Shown piece after piece: positions 44,843 to 53,961 of a stretch of DNA of 64,000 nucleotides. The notes beneath the pieces were generated by a model. It was given only the letters and a program-made list of their open reading frames with translations. It ran no database searches and was not told the origin of the DNA. This DNA comes from Bacteroidales bacterium (lineage in GTDB: Bacteria > Bacteroidota > Bacteroidia > Bacteroidales > UBA932). The position numbers and the translations under genes were made by a program. The stretch is from NCBI GenBank assembly GCA_017935505.1, contig JAGBHM010000026.1:1-64000 (forward strand), given 5' to 3'. The stretch's first letter is position 1. The number at the start of each line of letters is the position of its first letter.

Positions 44843-45580
44843 ATGAAAGTTAAGAATATTTTAATATCTCAACCGGCACCACAGAATTCATCTCCATATT
44901 CAGACATTATTGCAAAATTCGGGGTGAATGTAGATTTCCATCCCTTTTTTAGAGTAGAGCCGTTGTCGGCAAAAGAATTCAGATTGCAGAAGATCAATAT
45001 CCTTGATTTTACCGCGATAGTCTTTACCGCAAGAACTACTATAGATGCTTTCTTCCGTCTATGTGAGGAGTTGAGAATTACAGTTCCTGAAACCATGAAA
45101 TATTTCTGTGTTTCGGAGGCGATTGCATTATATCTTCAAAAACATATAGTATACCGCAAGAGGAAAATCTTTTTTGGAAACGGAACCGCTGCTTCAATAA
45201 TAGAGAGCATTGGCCAGAAGCATAAGGAGGAGAATTTCCTTTTGGCCACTGCCGACAGCAACAAGGCCGACCTTCACAAACTGTTTGTAAAGGCGAAGCT
45301 CAAACATGACTCTGCAGTCTTCATCAAGACCATAAATAGTGACCTGTCACAGCTTGATTTGAAGAAATATCAGATTGTTGTCTTCTACAGTCCGTCGGAT
45401 GTAAACTCATTGCAGGAGAATTTCCCTGAGTTTGAGCAGAAAGACCTTATGATAGCAACATTCGGCCCGGCAACAGCAAAGGCTGTGAAAGCGGCAGGTC
45501 TTGAGACAACAATAGCTGCACCAACACCTGAGGCCCCTTCTATAGCAAAAGCTCTCACTCTGTTCCTTGAAAAGAAATAG
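44843..45580 (+). CDS. hemD: Uroporphyrinogen-III synthase
   Basis: Closes hydroxymethylbilane to uroporphyrinogen III in heme and corrinoid synthesis; cytoplasmic, 245 aa. Weakly conserved family recognised by ILISQPAPQNSSPYSDI at the start, DFTAIVFTARTTIDAFF, FFGNGTAASI and the C-terminal VFYSPSDVNSL...ATFGPATAKAVKAAGLE. Operon with DUF4271; rnpA follows after 22 bp. Confidence 0.88.
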   Translation: MKVKNILISQPAPQNSSPYSDIIAKFGVNVDFHPFFRVEPLSAKEFRLQKINILDFTAIVFTARTTIDAFFRLCEELRITVPETMKYFCVSEAIALYLQKHIVYRKRKIFFGNGTAASIIESIGQKHKEENFLLATADSNKADLHKLFVKAKLKHDSAVFIKTINSDLSQLDLKKYQIVVFYSPSDVNSLQENFPEFEQKDLMIATFGPATAKAVKAAGLETTIAAPTPEAPSIAKALTLFLEKK

Positions 45581-45602
45581 GTGAGATTTACAGATAAATG
45601 TC

Positions 45603-45977
45603 ATGATGTCCCGCACTTTTACAAAAAAGGAGAGATTATGCTCTTTTACAGAGATAAATTCACTTGTAAAAGATGGGACTGCTTTGTTCTGTTATCCCTT
45701 CAGAACTGTATATCAGCTCAAATCCGGTGATGTAAACAAGGTGCTGGTATCCGTGCCAAAGAAAAACTTCAAGAGAGCAGTACATAGGAATCTGCTTAAA
45801 AGGAGGGTGAGGGAGAGCTATAGGCTCAACAAGGGGATACTGGCCCTGGAAGAGGGACTTTGTGCAAATGTGATGTTCATTTATATAGGCAAGGATATAT
45901 TGGAATACAGATACATTGAGTCAAAAATCAAGGACATACTGGCAAAAATTACAAAGGCTGCTGAGGAAAACCGCTAA
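45603..45977 (+). CDS. rnpA: Ribonuclease P protein component
   Basis: Protein cofactor of RNase P for tRNA 5' maturation, 124 aa. The signature RNR-type helix is [18 protein letters not shown] (about 59-76), preceded by FPFRTVY-like [10 protein letters not shown] and VSVPKKNFK. Two adjacent ATG codons begin the gene; the first is used here. The yidD frame overlaps its end. Confidence 0.95.
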   Translation: MMSRTFTKKERLCSFTEINSLVKDGTALFCYPFRTVYQLKSGDVNKVLVSVPKKNFKRAVHRNLLKRRVRESYRLNKGILALEEGLCANVMFIYIGKDILEYRYIESKIKDILAKITKAAEENR

Positions 45978-46182
45978 TATACCTTTTATATTATTGGTGC
46001 GTTTTTATCAGATATGCATATCTCCATTGAAACCTCCTACATGCAGGTTTACCCCGACATGTTCCCAATATGCAATAGAGGCCCTGAGAAAACATGGCCC
46101 CATCAAAGGCATTTATCTCACAGCACGGCGCCTGCTCAGATGCCACCCGTGGGGCGGCAGCGGTTATGACCCTGTGCCTTGA
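45916..46182 (+). CDS. yidD: Membrane protein insertion efficiency factor YidD
   Basis: Small inner-membrane-associated protein, 88 aa, that helps YidC insert proteins. Core: [28 protein letters not shown] then [29 protein letters not shown] (given in parts, residues 30-88). The ATG at 45916 lies inside rnpA and adds about 20 residues before the usual start, so a nearer non-ATG start is possible. Coupled to rnpA. It ends 3 bp from the convergent U32 gene. Confidence 0.9.
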   Translation: MSQKSRTYWQKLQRLLRKTANIPFILLVRFYQICISPLKPPTCRFTPTCSQYAIEALRKHGPIKGIYLTARRLLRCHPWGGSGYDPVP

Positions 46183-46185
46183 TTT

Positions 46186-47415
46186 TTACTCGAACAGATA
46201 TACTTTGTCTGAACGTCTGAGCTTCTCCCCAACAGGAATTGAACAATATTCTCCTTTTGAAGCCTTGTCCGATGGGTTGAGGTCAACTCTTATCTCAGGA
46301 ACCTTCATCTCTATTACACCGGTGGATGGTCCGATTATGAGTATGTTGCTTCCAACTTTGAGTTCTCCAGTCTCAACAAGGACTTCAGCTACGCCTATAT
46401 TTGAGAAGTAGTTGGTTATCTTTCCAATATATGTCTTTTTGCGTGTAGCCTTATTGCCATATACAGTGCTCCATTCTCCCAATCTGGCACCCTGATAGTA
46501 ACCGTCCCAGAAGCCTCTGTTGAAGACCTCGCCAAGCTCCTCTTTCAGCGAAGCTGCAAGTTCAGGAGTGAATCTGTCGGCCATTACGGCATCGGCAGCC
46601 CTTCTGTAGGCAGATGTCACCTTTCTTACATACTCGGCACTTCTGGCCCTTCCTTCAATTTTGAATACAGAGACTCCCGCATCAATCATCTTGTCCATGA
46701 ACTCAATGGTACAGAGATCTTTAGGAGACATTATATATTTGTTGTCTATATGCAGTGACTCGCCTGTTTCGATGTCTGTAACCTCGTATCCCCTACGGCA
46801 CAACTGATAGCATGACCCTCTGTTTGCCGAAGCATTGTATTCGTGCAGACTCAAATAGCATTTGCCTGAAACTGCCATGCAGAGGGCTCCGTGACAGAAC
46901 ATCTCAATCTGTACAGGCTCACCTGCAGGACCTTTTATCCCCTCTGAAATTATCTTTTCACTTATGGTCTTGACTTGTGGAATCGACAATTCCCTCGCAA
47001 GTACAACCACATCGGCAAATTGGGCATAGAATTTCAATGCCTCATAGTTTGAAACGTTGAGCTGGGTTGAGATATGAACCTCAAGCCCTATCGAGCGGGC
47101 ATAAGAGATAGCTGCCATATCAGATGCTATCACTGCGGTGATTCCAGCCCTCTTGGCAGCCTCCAGAGCCACTTTCATTGGCTCAATATCGTCATTGTAA
47201 AGGACAATGTTCAGGGTGAGATAAGAGCGCACACCATGCTCATTGCATATGGATACTATCTTTTCTATATCCTCCGGATTGAAATTGTTGGCAGAGTGTG
47301 AGCGCATGTTGAGGTTTCCAACTCCAAAGTAGATGGAATCCGCTCCTCCCTGTATTGCTGCCATAAGGCACTCAAAGTTGCCTGCCGGCGCCATTATCTC
47401 TATCTTCTTTCCCAT
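46186..47415 (-). CDS. U32 family peptidase-like protein
   Basis: A 409-aa protein of the U32 family. N-terminal MAPAGNFECLMAAIQGGADSIYFG and SYLTLNIVLYNDD, then the conserved Cys cluster GKCYLSLHEYNASANRGSCYQLCRRGY (about 185-211, quoted for position; Cys residues likely hold a metal cluster). Members act in RNA hydroxylation or ubiquinone-type O2-independent hydroxylation, or are called proteases; the exact reaction here is unknown. Its start overlaps the stop of the prenyl synthase gene (TAATG), so the two are translationally coupled. Confidence 0.88.
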   Translation of the reverse strand: MGKKIEIMAPAGNFECLMAAIQGGADSIYFGVGNLNMRSHSANNFNPEDIEKIVSICNEHGVRSYLTLNIVLYNDDIEPMKVALEAAKRAGITAVIASDMAAISYARSIGLEVHISTQLNVSNYEALKFYAQFADVVVLARELSIPQVKTISEKIISEGIKGPAGEPVQIEMFCHGALCMAVSGKCYLSLHEYNASANRGSCYQLCRRGYEVTDIETGESLHIDNKYIMSPKDLCTIEFMDKMIDAGVSVFKIEGRARSAEYVRKVTSAYRRAADAVMADRFTPELAASLKEELGEVFNRGFWDGYYQGARLGEWSTVYGNKATRKKTYIGKITNYFSNIGVAEVLVETGELKVGSNILIIGPSTGVIEMKVPEIRVDLNPSDKASKGEYCSIPVGEKLRRSDKVYLFE

Positions 47416-48392
47416 TATTTTATCCTTTTTATGAGCATATTGGCATACTCTTCGAGCAATTCTCTCTGAGCAGGGGTAAACTCCACACCATCAATTATTT
47501 CCATTGCTTTTTTATGGAATACGGCTATTGCCTCCTCTGCAGCGTCTTTTACTCCGCAGTTTATATAGAGCTCCTGCATGCCCTCTATCTTCTCCCTGGC
47601 ATCTTCGCTTCCCAATGCGAGCAGATAGTTCAGACGCTCCTTGTCGTTTGGTGCGATGCGTCTGAATGTCTCAACAAGCAGCCAGGTCTTTTTGTTGTTG
47701 AGGATATCCCCTCCGATATTCTTTCCGAAAATATTGCTTTGTCCGAATGTGTCGAAATAGTCGTCCTGAATCTGGAATGCAATGCCGAGCGTATATGCAA
47801 AATCATACAGAGCGTTGCATACTTTTGGATCGGCACCGGCAATTATTGCACCCATCTTTGCAGAACATGCAATCAAAACAGCAGTCTTGAGGCCTATCAT
47901 TGAGATGTACTCATCCATTGTAATGAACGGTATGTTCTCAAAATTCATATCGAACTGCTGTCCCTCACACACTTGTGCTGCTGTTTTTGAAAATAGCGCC
48001 AGAACTTCGGGCATCTTTTCAGATGGGCATGCCGACAACAGTTCATAGGCTTTGATAGACATTACATCGCCTGAAAGGATTGCAATATTGTTGTTCCATT
48101 TCTTGTGCACGGTAGGTTGTCCTCTGCGGATATCGGCCTTATCCATAATATCGTCATGAATCAGTGTGAAGCCGTGGAATATCTCCAATGCCATAGCCGG
48201 ATTCAGTATAGGTTTCTCTATCCTGTCTGAAACCAGATTGTATGCCATAAGGCATGTGACAGGGCGGAGCCTTTTGCCGCCTATTGAAATCATATATTCC
48301 AAAGGTTTGTAGAGCTCAGCCGGTTCCATGTTGAAATCGAGGGAAGCCAACCCTTTGTTTATAAAAGTGTGCAGTTCGTTGAGGGTATACAT
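47415..48392 (-). CDS. Polyprenyl (all-trans) diphosphate synthase
   Basis: Isoprenoid chain elongation, cytoplasmic, 325 aa. First aspartate-rich motif LIHDDIMD (about 85-92) with RRGQPTVH after it; second FQIQDDYFD (about 210-218). GGKRLRP near 45 binds IPP. The aromatic residue (Phe) five before the first DDxxD favours a short product such as FPP, but chain length is not certain. I used the ATG at 48392; the longer frame upstream lacks homology-like features. Minus-strand TACCTTTG at 48419-48426 is a likely promoter. Confidence 0.9.
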   Translation of the reverse strand: MYTLNELHTFINKGLASLDFNMEPAELYKPLEYMISIGGKRLRPVTCLMAYNLVSDRIEKPILNPAMALEIFHGFTLIHDDIMDKADIRRGQPTVHKKWNNNIAILSGDVMSIKAYELLSACPSEKMPEVLALFSKTAAQVCEGQQFDMNFENIPFITMDEYISMIGLKTAVLIACSAKMGAIIAGADPKVCNALYDFAYTLGIAFQIQDDYFDTFGQSNIFGKNIGGDILNNKKTWLLVETFRRIAPNDKERLNYLLALGSEDAREKIEGMQELYINCGVKDAAEEAIAVFHKKAMEIIDGVEFTPAQRELLEEYANMLIKRIK

Positions 48393-48418
48393 CAAATTAA
48401 TTGCTAATATTTCACATA

Positions 48419-48426
48419 CAAAGGTA
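48419..48426 (-). promoter_or_regulatory. Putative -7 box of the prenyl synthase-U32 operon
   Basis: TACCTTTG on the minus strand, 26 bp before the start codon, in the short divergent gap to rsgA. Confidence 0.5.
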
Positions 48427-48459
48427 ATGGTTTTTGCACAAATTCGTATATTCGCGCCT

Positions 48460-49401
48460 ATGGAAAAATACAAATCTGATACAGCGACAGTGGTAAAACA
48501 TACCGGCAGCCATTATCTGCTCTCCAAATTGCCGGAGTGGGAGCTTTTTCCTGCGGTAATAAAGGGTAAACTGAGGCTTAAGGGCTCCTCTTCAACCAAT
48601 CCTGTGGCGGTGGGGGACCTTGTGGAGTATGACAAGGATGAGGCCGGGGAACTGGCTACTATAAAGTCAATTCTGCCAAGGCGCAACTGCATAATACGCA
48701 AATCTACCAATCTCAGCCGCCAGTCTCATGTTATAGCGGCAAATGTGGATATGGCATTCCTTATAGTTACAGTTAATTTTCCGGAGGTGAAGCTGCAGTT
48801 TGTAGACAGGTTTCTCGTTACATGTGAGGCATACAATGTGCCGGTGACAATATTGCTGAATAAGATTGATTTGTATGATGAGGGGGATATGGAGAGGGTT
48901 GAGGCTTTTGAAGCCATTTACGGCAGTGCCGGATATAAAGTTATCAGAACTTCTGCTGAGACAGGTGAGAATATCGGAGAGCTCAAGGAGCTGTGCAAAG
49001 GAAAAGTCGTACTCTTTTCAGGCCAGTCGGGAGTGGGCAAATCTTCGGTAATATCAGCCCTTGACAGCTCTCTCAACCTGCGGGTAGGGGAAATCTCCGC
49101 ATACCATCTTCAGGGCAAGCATACAACAACCTTCTATGAGATGCACCCCATCTCTTCCGGCGGTTTTGTGATAGATACTCCCGGTATAAGGGGCTTTGGC
49201 CTTGTTGATGTCTCTCCAGAAGAGTTGAGCACATATTTTCCGGAGATGCTACGTATTGAGGATAATTGCAAGTTCGCACCATGTACTCACACTCACGAGC
49301 CAGGATGCGCTGTAAAAGAGGCTGTTGAGAATGGCGAGATAGCATATGAAAGGTATGAATCCTATCTTGGAATGTTGGAGGAGGAGGGAAAATACCGTTA
49401 A
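48460..49401 (+). CDS. rsgA: Ribosome small subunit-dependent GTPase A
   Basis: Late 30S assembly GTPase, 313 aa. The N-terminal OB fold is followed by a circularly permuted G domain: LLNKID (G4) first, then GQSGVGKSSVI (G1), TTTFYEM, and DTPGIRGFG (G3). The zinc-binding tail CKFAPCTHTHEPGC is intact. The start is the ATG at 48460; the frame is open upstream but that part overlaps the divergent prenyl synthase gene. MATE exporter follows after 24 bp. Confidence 0.95.
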   Translation: MEKYKSDTATVVKHTGSHYLLSKLPEWELFPAVIKGKLRLKGSSSTNPVAVGDLVEYDKDEAGELATIKSILPRRNCIIRKSTNLSRQSHVIAANVDMAFLIVTVNFPEVKLQFVDRFLVTCEAYNVPVTILLNKIDLYDEGDMERVEAFEAIYGSAGYKVIRTSAETGENIGELKELCKGKVVLFSGQSGVGKSSVISALDSSLNLRVGEISAYHLQGKHTTTFYEMHPISSGGFVIDTPGIRGFGLVDVSPEELSTYFPEMLRIEDNCKFAPCTHTHEPGCAVKEAVENGEIAYERYESYLGMLEEEGKYR

Positions 49402-49425
49402 CGGAGTGCATTAAATGTCAGAAAG

Positions 49426-50718
49426 ATGAACAGGCAGGTTCTTAAATTGGCAATTCCGAGCATCTTTGCAAACATTACCGTTCCTTTGGTGGGAATGGTT
49501 GACGTAGCCATTGCCGGAAGGTTGGGAGAGGCTGCTCTGATTGGAGGAGTGGCTGTTGCAACAATGCTTTTCGACCTGCTCTACTGGAATATGGGCTTTT
49601 TGCGGGTGGGAACGAGCGGAATGGTGGCCCAGGCCTATGGAAGGAGGGATTTTGAGGATGCAATGCGGATATTTGTGCAGGGGCTGATTACCTCCACAGC
49701 TATAGCTATGCTGATATGGGCAATCCAGTTCATATATGTAGATCTGGCCTTCAAGTTTATAGAGTGTTCGCCTGAAGTTGAGCAGCTTGCACGCGACTAT
49801 TATTTTATCAGAATATGGGCGGCGCCAGCAACGCTTTCCCTCTATGTTTTCAAGGGATTTTTCATAGGTATGCAGAATACAGTAAGTCCTATGGTTGTGG
49901 ATGTTACTGTAAATCTGGTGAATCTGGCCTCCAGTGTATTCTTTGCCCTGTATGCAGGTATGGGTTTCTCCGGTATTGCCATGGGAACTGTCGTTGCCCA
50001 GTATGTTGGAATGCTGCTGTCGGTATTCCTGATGGTTTCAAATTACAGGAGGCTCTTCAAATATATTAATCTTAAAAAGAGCGCTGAATTGGGAAGCATC
50101 AAGAAGTTTTTTGTATTGAACTCAAACCTGTTTGTAAGGTCGATATGCTTCCTTTTTATATATACAGGATTTACCTCGCTCTCAGCTCAGTATGGAGATG
50201 TGCTTCTGGCTGTATGTACAATAATGATGAAGCTGATGATGCTCTTCTCCTATTTTGTCGACGGTTTTGCCTATGCAGGAGAGGCCATTACCGGCAAGTA
50301 TATAGGAGCTTCGGACAAACCTATGCTTTACAAAGCTGTGAAGGTGATCTTTATATGGAGTATTGCCATAGGAGTTGTCTCCACATTGGCATATCTGTTT
50401 GGCGGAGAGCATATGGTGAGGATGCTTACAGACAATGCTGAGGTTGTGGAGAGTTCGAAAGGGTTCCTCTTCTGGCTGCTCATAATGCCGGTAGTGAGTT
50501 GTGCCGCATTTACCTGGGATGGAATATTCATTGGGGCAACTGCCTCCAGAGCAATCCGCAACTCAATGATCTATGCCGTAATAGCCTTCTATATATGTTA
50601 TTATCTGCTAAATCCGCACCTGGGTGTGCAGTCTTTGTGGGTTGCTTATATGGCGCATCTGGTGGCTAGGACTGTATATCTTACGGCAACTGCCAAAAAA
50701 GAGGTTTTTGGATTTTGA
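49426..50718 (+). CDS. MATE family efflux transporter
   Basis: Inner-membrane multidrug/organic cation antiporter of the MATE/DinF type, 430 aa with 12 predicted TM helices. N-terminal LAIPSIFANITVPLVGMVDVAIAGRLG and WNMGFLRVGTSGMVAQAYG are family hallmarks; the second half repeats the pattern (FVDGFAYAGEAITGKYIGA). The substrate is unknown. Follows rsgA on the same strand. Confidence 0.92.
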   Translation: MNRQVLKLAIPSIFANITVPLVGMVDVAIAGRLGEAALIGGVAVATMLFDLLYWNMGFLRVGTSGMVAQAYGRRDFEDAMRIFVQGLITSTAIAMLIWAIQFIYVDLAFKFIECSPEVEQLARDYYFIRIWAAPATLSLYVFKGFFIGMQNTVSPMVVDVTVNLVNLASSVFFALYAGMGFSGIAMGTVVAQYVGMLLSVFLMVSNYRRLFKYINLKKSAELGSIKKFFVLNSNLFVRSICFLFIYTGFTSLSAQYGDVLLAVCTIMMKLMMLFSYFVDGFAYAGEAITGKYIGASDKPMLYKAVKVIFIWSIAIGVVSTLAYLFGGEHMVRMLTDNAEVVESSKGFLFWLLIMPVVSCAAFTWDGIFIGATASRAIRNSMIYAVIAFYICYYLLNPHLGVQSLWVAYMAHLVARTVYLTATAKKEVFGF

Positions 50719-50816
50719 TTGTAAATTTATTACGGATTATAGTTTTGGAGGTGATTTTTTTGTACCTTTAACAATTGTTATTGAATACAACCTAAAAGTT
50801 CCAAATTATAATTCTC

Positions 50817-53800
50817 ATGAAAAAACTTCTAGTGGCATTATTGATGCTTCTTCCTCTCTCCGGTATTGCCGGTACATTATACTTCCCTTATAATCCAGCA
50901 TTGTCTCCAGATGGGAAAACCATCTATTTCTCATATGATGGTGATATCTTTACAGTTCCGGCAGAGGGTGGACTTGCTGTGCGTCTTGTCTCTCTTGGTG
51001 GTGTTGAGGGGAATCCGAAGGTCTCTCCGGACGGACGATATATAGCCTTTTCATCTACCGTACAGGGCAGCAATGATGTTTATATTGTTCCCACCGCAGG
51101 TGGCGAGGTGAAGCGTCTGACATGGCATGAAGGAAGTGATGTTCCGTCGGGATGGAGCAAAGATTCCAGATATATCTATTTTGAGAGCAATAGGGCAAAT
51201 CAGAGAACTACATACAAAGTTGCTGTTTCTGGTGGTACTCCAACAAGACTTTTCGGACACTATTTCAATACCATAACAAATGTGGTGGAGAATCCGGTCA
51301 CAGGGGAACTCTACTTCAATGAATCGGGCGAAAGCATAAGCTTTCCAACCCGCAAGAGATATGTAGGAGAGCACAATCCCGATATAAAATCGTGGAATCC
51401 AGCAAAGAAGTCCTACAAACAGCTTACTGATTATGAAGGAAAGGATACATGGCCAATGGTTGACAAGAATGGAAATCTCTACTATGTAACCGACAGATTC
51501 AACAAGGAGTCCAATATTGCAAAGGCAGGAGCAAAGGGCGAGGCACTGCAGCTGACCTCGTTCCAGCAATCTGTACAGTATCCTTCGATAAGCTTTGATG
51601 GAAGCAAGATGGTATTCATTCTGGAGTACAAAATACATTGTCTCGACCTTAAAACCGGAAAGGTGGAGCAGCCTGCAATTGCAATTGCCGACAATAATGT
51701 TGATATAGAGCGCAGCTTCAGCAACCTGAATCCGTCGAGGGTGGCGGTATCTCCAGATGGAAAGAAGTTTGCCATGGCAATGCGTGGAATGCTCTTCATC
51801 AGTGACGCAAAGGGCAAATACCTGCAACAATTGCCAACTCCTTCAAATGAAAGGGTTGATGAGATAGTCTGGAGTGCGGACAACAAAACTCTCTATTACA
51901 CCCGCACAAGTAAGGGTTTCACCACAATATTTACAAACAAGGCCGACGGCTCCTCTACAGAGAGGTATGTATATGGCCAGCCTTGCAATATAAAGAATTT
52001 GACACTGTCGAATAAAAAAGATAAGGTTGCCTTCATTTGCGGCAATAATTCGGTAATGGTTCTCAATACCGGAGACAATACCGTTGAGAAGATTGCAGAT
52101 GCCCAGTTCTGGTCTTACGGGCAGTATGTACTGAGCTTTTCTGCCGATGACAGCTATCTGGCCTTTGAAGCGATGAACCTCTTTGAAAGGGATATTTATA
52201 TGTACTCCTTCAAGGAGAAGAGATTGAATAACCTCACAAATTCCGCATGCAGCGAGAGGTTTCCTTGTTTCTCTGCGGATGGAAAATATATGTACATGTC
52301 TGCAAACCTGCTGGGAACAACATTCCCGAGCGGAAGAGGAACTTATATTCTCTACAAGCTTCCTCTTCTTAATTATAATACCAAGCCTTTCAAATCCGAC
52401 ATATATGACAAGCTGTTTGAAGAGAAGGCAAAAGAGCCTGTAGAAAAAGATGGAAAAGAGAAGAGGGAGGAAAAGGAGAAGAAGGAGAAGAAAAACGAGA
52501 AGGCAGAGGGACTTAAAGTTGATTTCAATAATATCCATGATAGACTGCTCACCGTACGTCATGATGCCCAGGCTCCATATATTTTCAATAAGAAGGGGAA
52601 ATCTCTGCTCTACTACCGTTCAGGTTTAAATATGTACATGTTGGAGATATCTGATCCATACGCAGAGCCAAAGCCTGTAAAAGGTTTCAGCGGAGGACAG
52701 TTTATACATTCAGACAATGATTTGTATGCAGTGAGCAATGGCTCTGTATATAAAGTAGACGGCGCTTCTGCTACAAAGGTGGCCCTCAAGGGTACTGTAG
52801 TAAAGAATCTCAAGGATGAGTTTGAGCAGATGTTCTACGAGGCTTGGGGATATATGGACCAGAACTTTTATGATGTGGCTTTTCATGGCACAGACTGGAA
52901 GGCAAAACGCGACTATTATGCATCGTTTCTTCCGCATGTGAGGAGCCGTGAGAATCTGAAAACATTGATAAATGATATGTTGGGAGAGCTTAACTCTTCA
53001 CATTTGGGATTTCAGTCAAGTGGTGGGGAGCAGGAGCAGCCACAAACAAAAACACATTCAATGGAGACTGGTATTGTATGGAGCAATACAGACCCTTATG
53101 TGGTGGAGAGAGTTGTTGAGGGCTCTCCTGCATGCAATGTAGATACAGATGTGAAACCCGGTGATGTTCTGGTTGCCGTAAATGGTGAGAGGGTTTCAAA
53201 GAGCGAGAATAGGGAGAAATATCTGTCGGGGCCAGTAAAAGAGATTGAGGTGAAATTTACATTCAGCCGACAGGGCCGGGAGACAGATGTCAAGTTGCAT
53301 ACAATCAGTTCTTCTTCGATGAAGAATCTCCTATATGAAGAGTGGGAGAAGAGGAACCGTAGCGAGGTGGACAAGAGAGGAAAAGGAAGAATTGCCTATA
53401 TACATATGCGTGATATGCAGGTTGGCGAGTTGACCAATTTCTATGTGGATATGCATACTAAAACTATTGGCAAAGAGGCAATTATTCTTGATTTGAGATA
53501 CAATAACGGAGGTAATGTGCATAAGGAAGTGCTTGATTTTCTCAGCCAGAAGGCACATTTCAACTGGAGCTACAGGGATTTTGCCGCAAATCCGCATCCG
53601 AATGTAACACCTGGAAATATGCCTGTGATTGCACTTGTCAATGAGAGAAGTTTGAGTGATGCCGAGGTTACTTCAAATGGTATAAAGGAGTTAGGTTTGG
53701 CTACAATAGTAGGAACAGAGACATACCGTTGGATAATATTCACAACAAGTGGCAGACTGCTCGACGGTTCAACACTACGTCTGCCTGCATGGGGCTGTTA

Positions 53801-53942
53801 CTCTCTGGAAGGAAGGGATCTTGAGGCAACCGGTGTGAAACCCGACATATATGTGAAAAACACATTTGAGGACAGACTTAAAGATAAAGACCCTCAACTT
53901 GAAGCGGCTGTAAAAGAGGCGCTGCGTCAATTGGACAAATAA
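50817..53942 (+). CDS. Tricorn-like S41 protease, exported
   Basis: A 1041-aa tricorn homologue. Signal peptide 1-18 (ends GIAG). Propeller repeats (about 20-540) with LSPDGKTIYFSYDGDIFTVPAEGG and VSPDGRYIAFSS. A Lys/Glu-rich insert at about 545-568. A helical C1-like part, a PDZ domain near 755-830 (VKPGDVLVAVNGERV), and the S41 core near 880-1000 with ILDLRYNNGG and the nucleophile Ser947 in NERSLSDAEV. Tricorn degrades oligopeptides; here the signal peptide suggests a periplasmic peptide-trimming role. Located before fbp, 19 bp gap. Confidence 0.9.
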   Translation: MKKLLVALLMLLPLSGIAGTLYFPYNPALSPDGKTIYFSYDGDIFTVPAEGGLAVRLVSLGGVEGNPKVSPDGRYIAFSSTVQGSNDVYIVPTAGGEVKRLTWHEGSDVPSGWSKDSRYIYFESNRANQRTTYKVAVSGGTPTRLFGHYFNTITNVVENPVTGELYFNESGESISFPTRKRYVGEHNPDIKSWNPAKKSYKQLTDYEGKDTWPMVDKNGNLYYVTDRFNKESNIAKAGAKGEALQLTSFQQSVQYPSISFDGSKMVFILEYKIHCLDLKTGKVEQPAIAIADNNVDIERSFSNLNPSRVAVSPDGKKFAMAMRGMLFISDAKGKYLQQLPTPSNERVDEIVWSADNKTLYYTRTSKGFTTIFTNKADGSSTERYVYGQPCNIKNLTLSNKKDKVAFICGNNSVMVLNTGDNTVEKIADAQFWSYGQYVLSFSADDSYLAFEAMNLFERDIYMYSFKEKRLNNLTNSACSERFPCFSADGKYMYMSANLLGTTFPSGRGTYILYKLPLLNYNTKPFKSDIYDKLFEEKAKEPVEKDGKEKREEKEKKEKKNEKAEGLKVDFNNIHDRLLTVRHDAQAPYIFNKKGKSLLYYRSGLNMYMLEISDPYAEPKPVKGFSGGQFIHSDNDLYAVSNGSVYKVDGASATKVALKGTVVKNLKDEFEQMFYEAWGYMDQNFYDVAFHGTDWKAKRDYYASFLPHVRSRENLKTLINDMLGELNSSHLGFQSSGGEQEQPQTKTHSMETGIVWSNTDPYVVERVVEGSPACNVDTDVKPGDVLVAVNGERVSKSENREKYLSGPVKEIEVKFTFSRQGRETDVKLHTISSSSMKNLLYEEWEKRNRSEVDKRGKGRIAYIHMRDMQVGELTNFYVDMHTKTIGKEAIILDLRYNNGGNVHKEVLDFLSQKAHFNWSYRDFAANPHPNVTPGNMPVIALVNERSLSDAEVTSNGIKELGLATIVGTETYRWIIFTTSGRLLDGSTLRLPAWGCYSLEGRDLEATGVKPDIYVKNTFEDRLKDKDPQLEAAVKEALRQLDK

Positions 53943-53961
53943 AAATTAAACTGCATAGACT

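Noticed and set aside
51051-52562. Two long minus-strand ORFs opposite the tricorn-like gene
   Set aside because: Overlap each other and the conserved propeller; no family resemblance.
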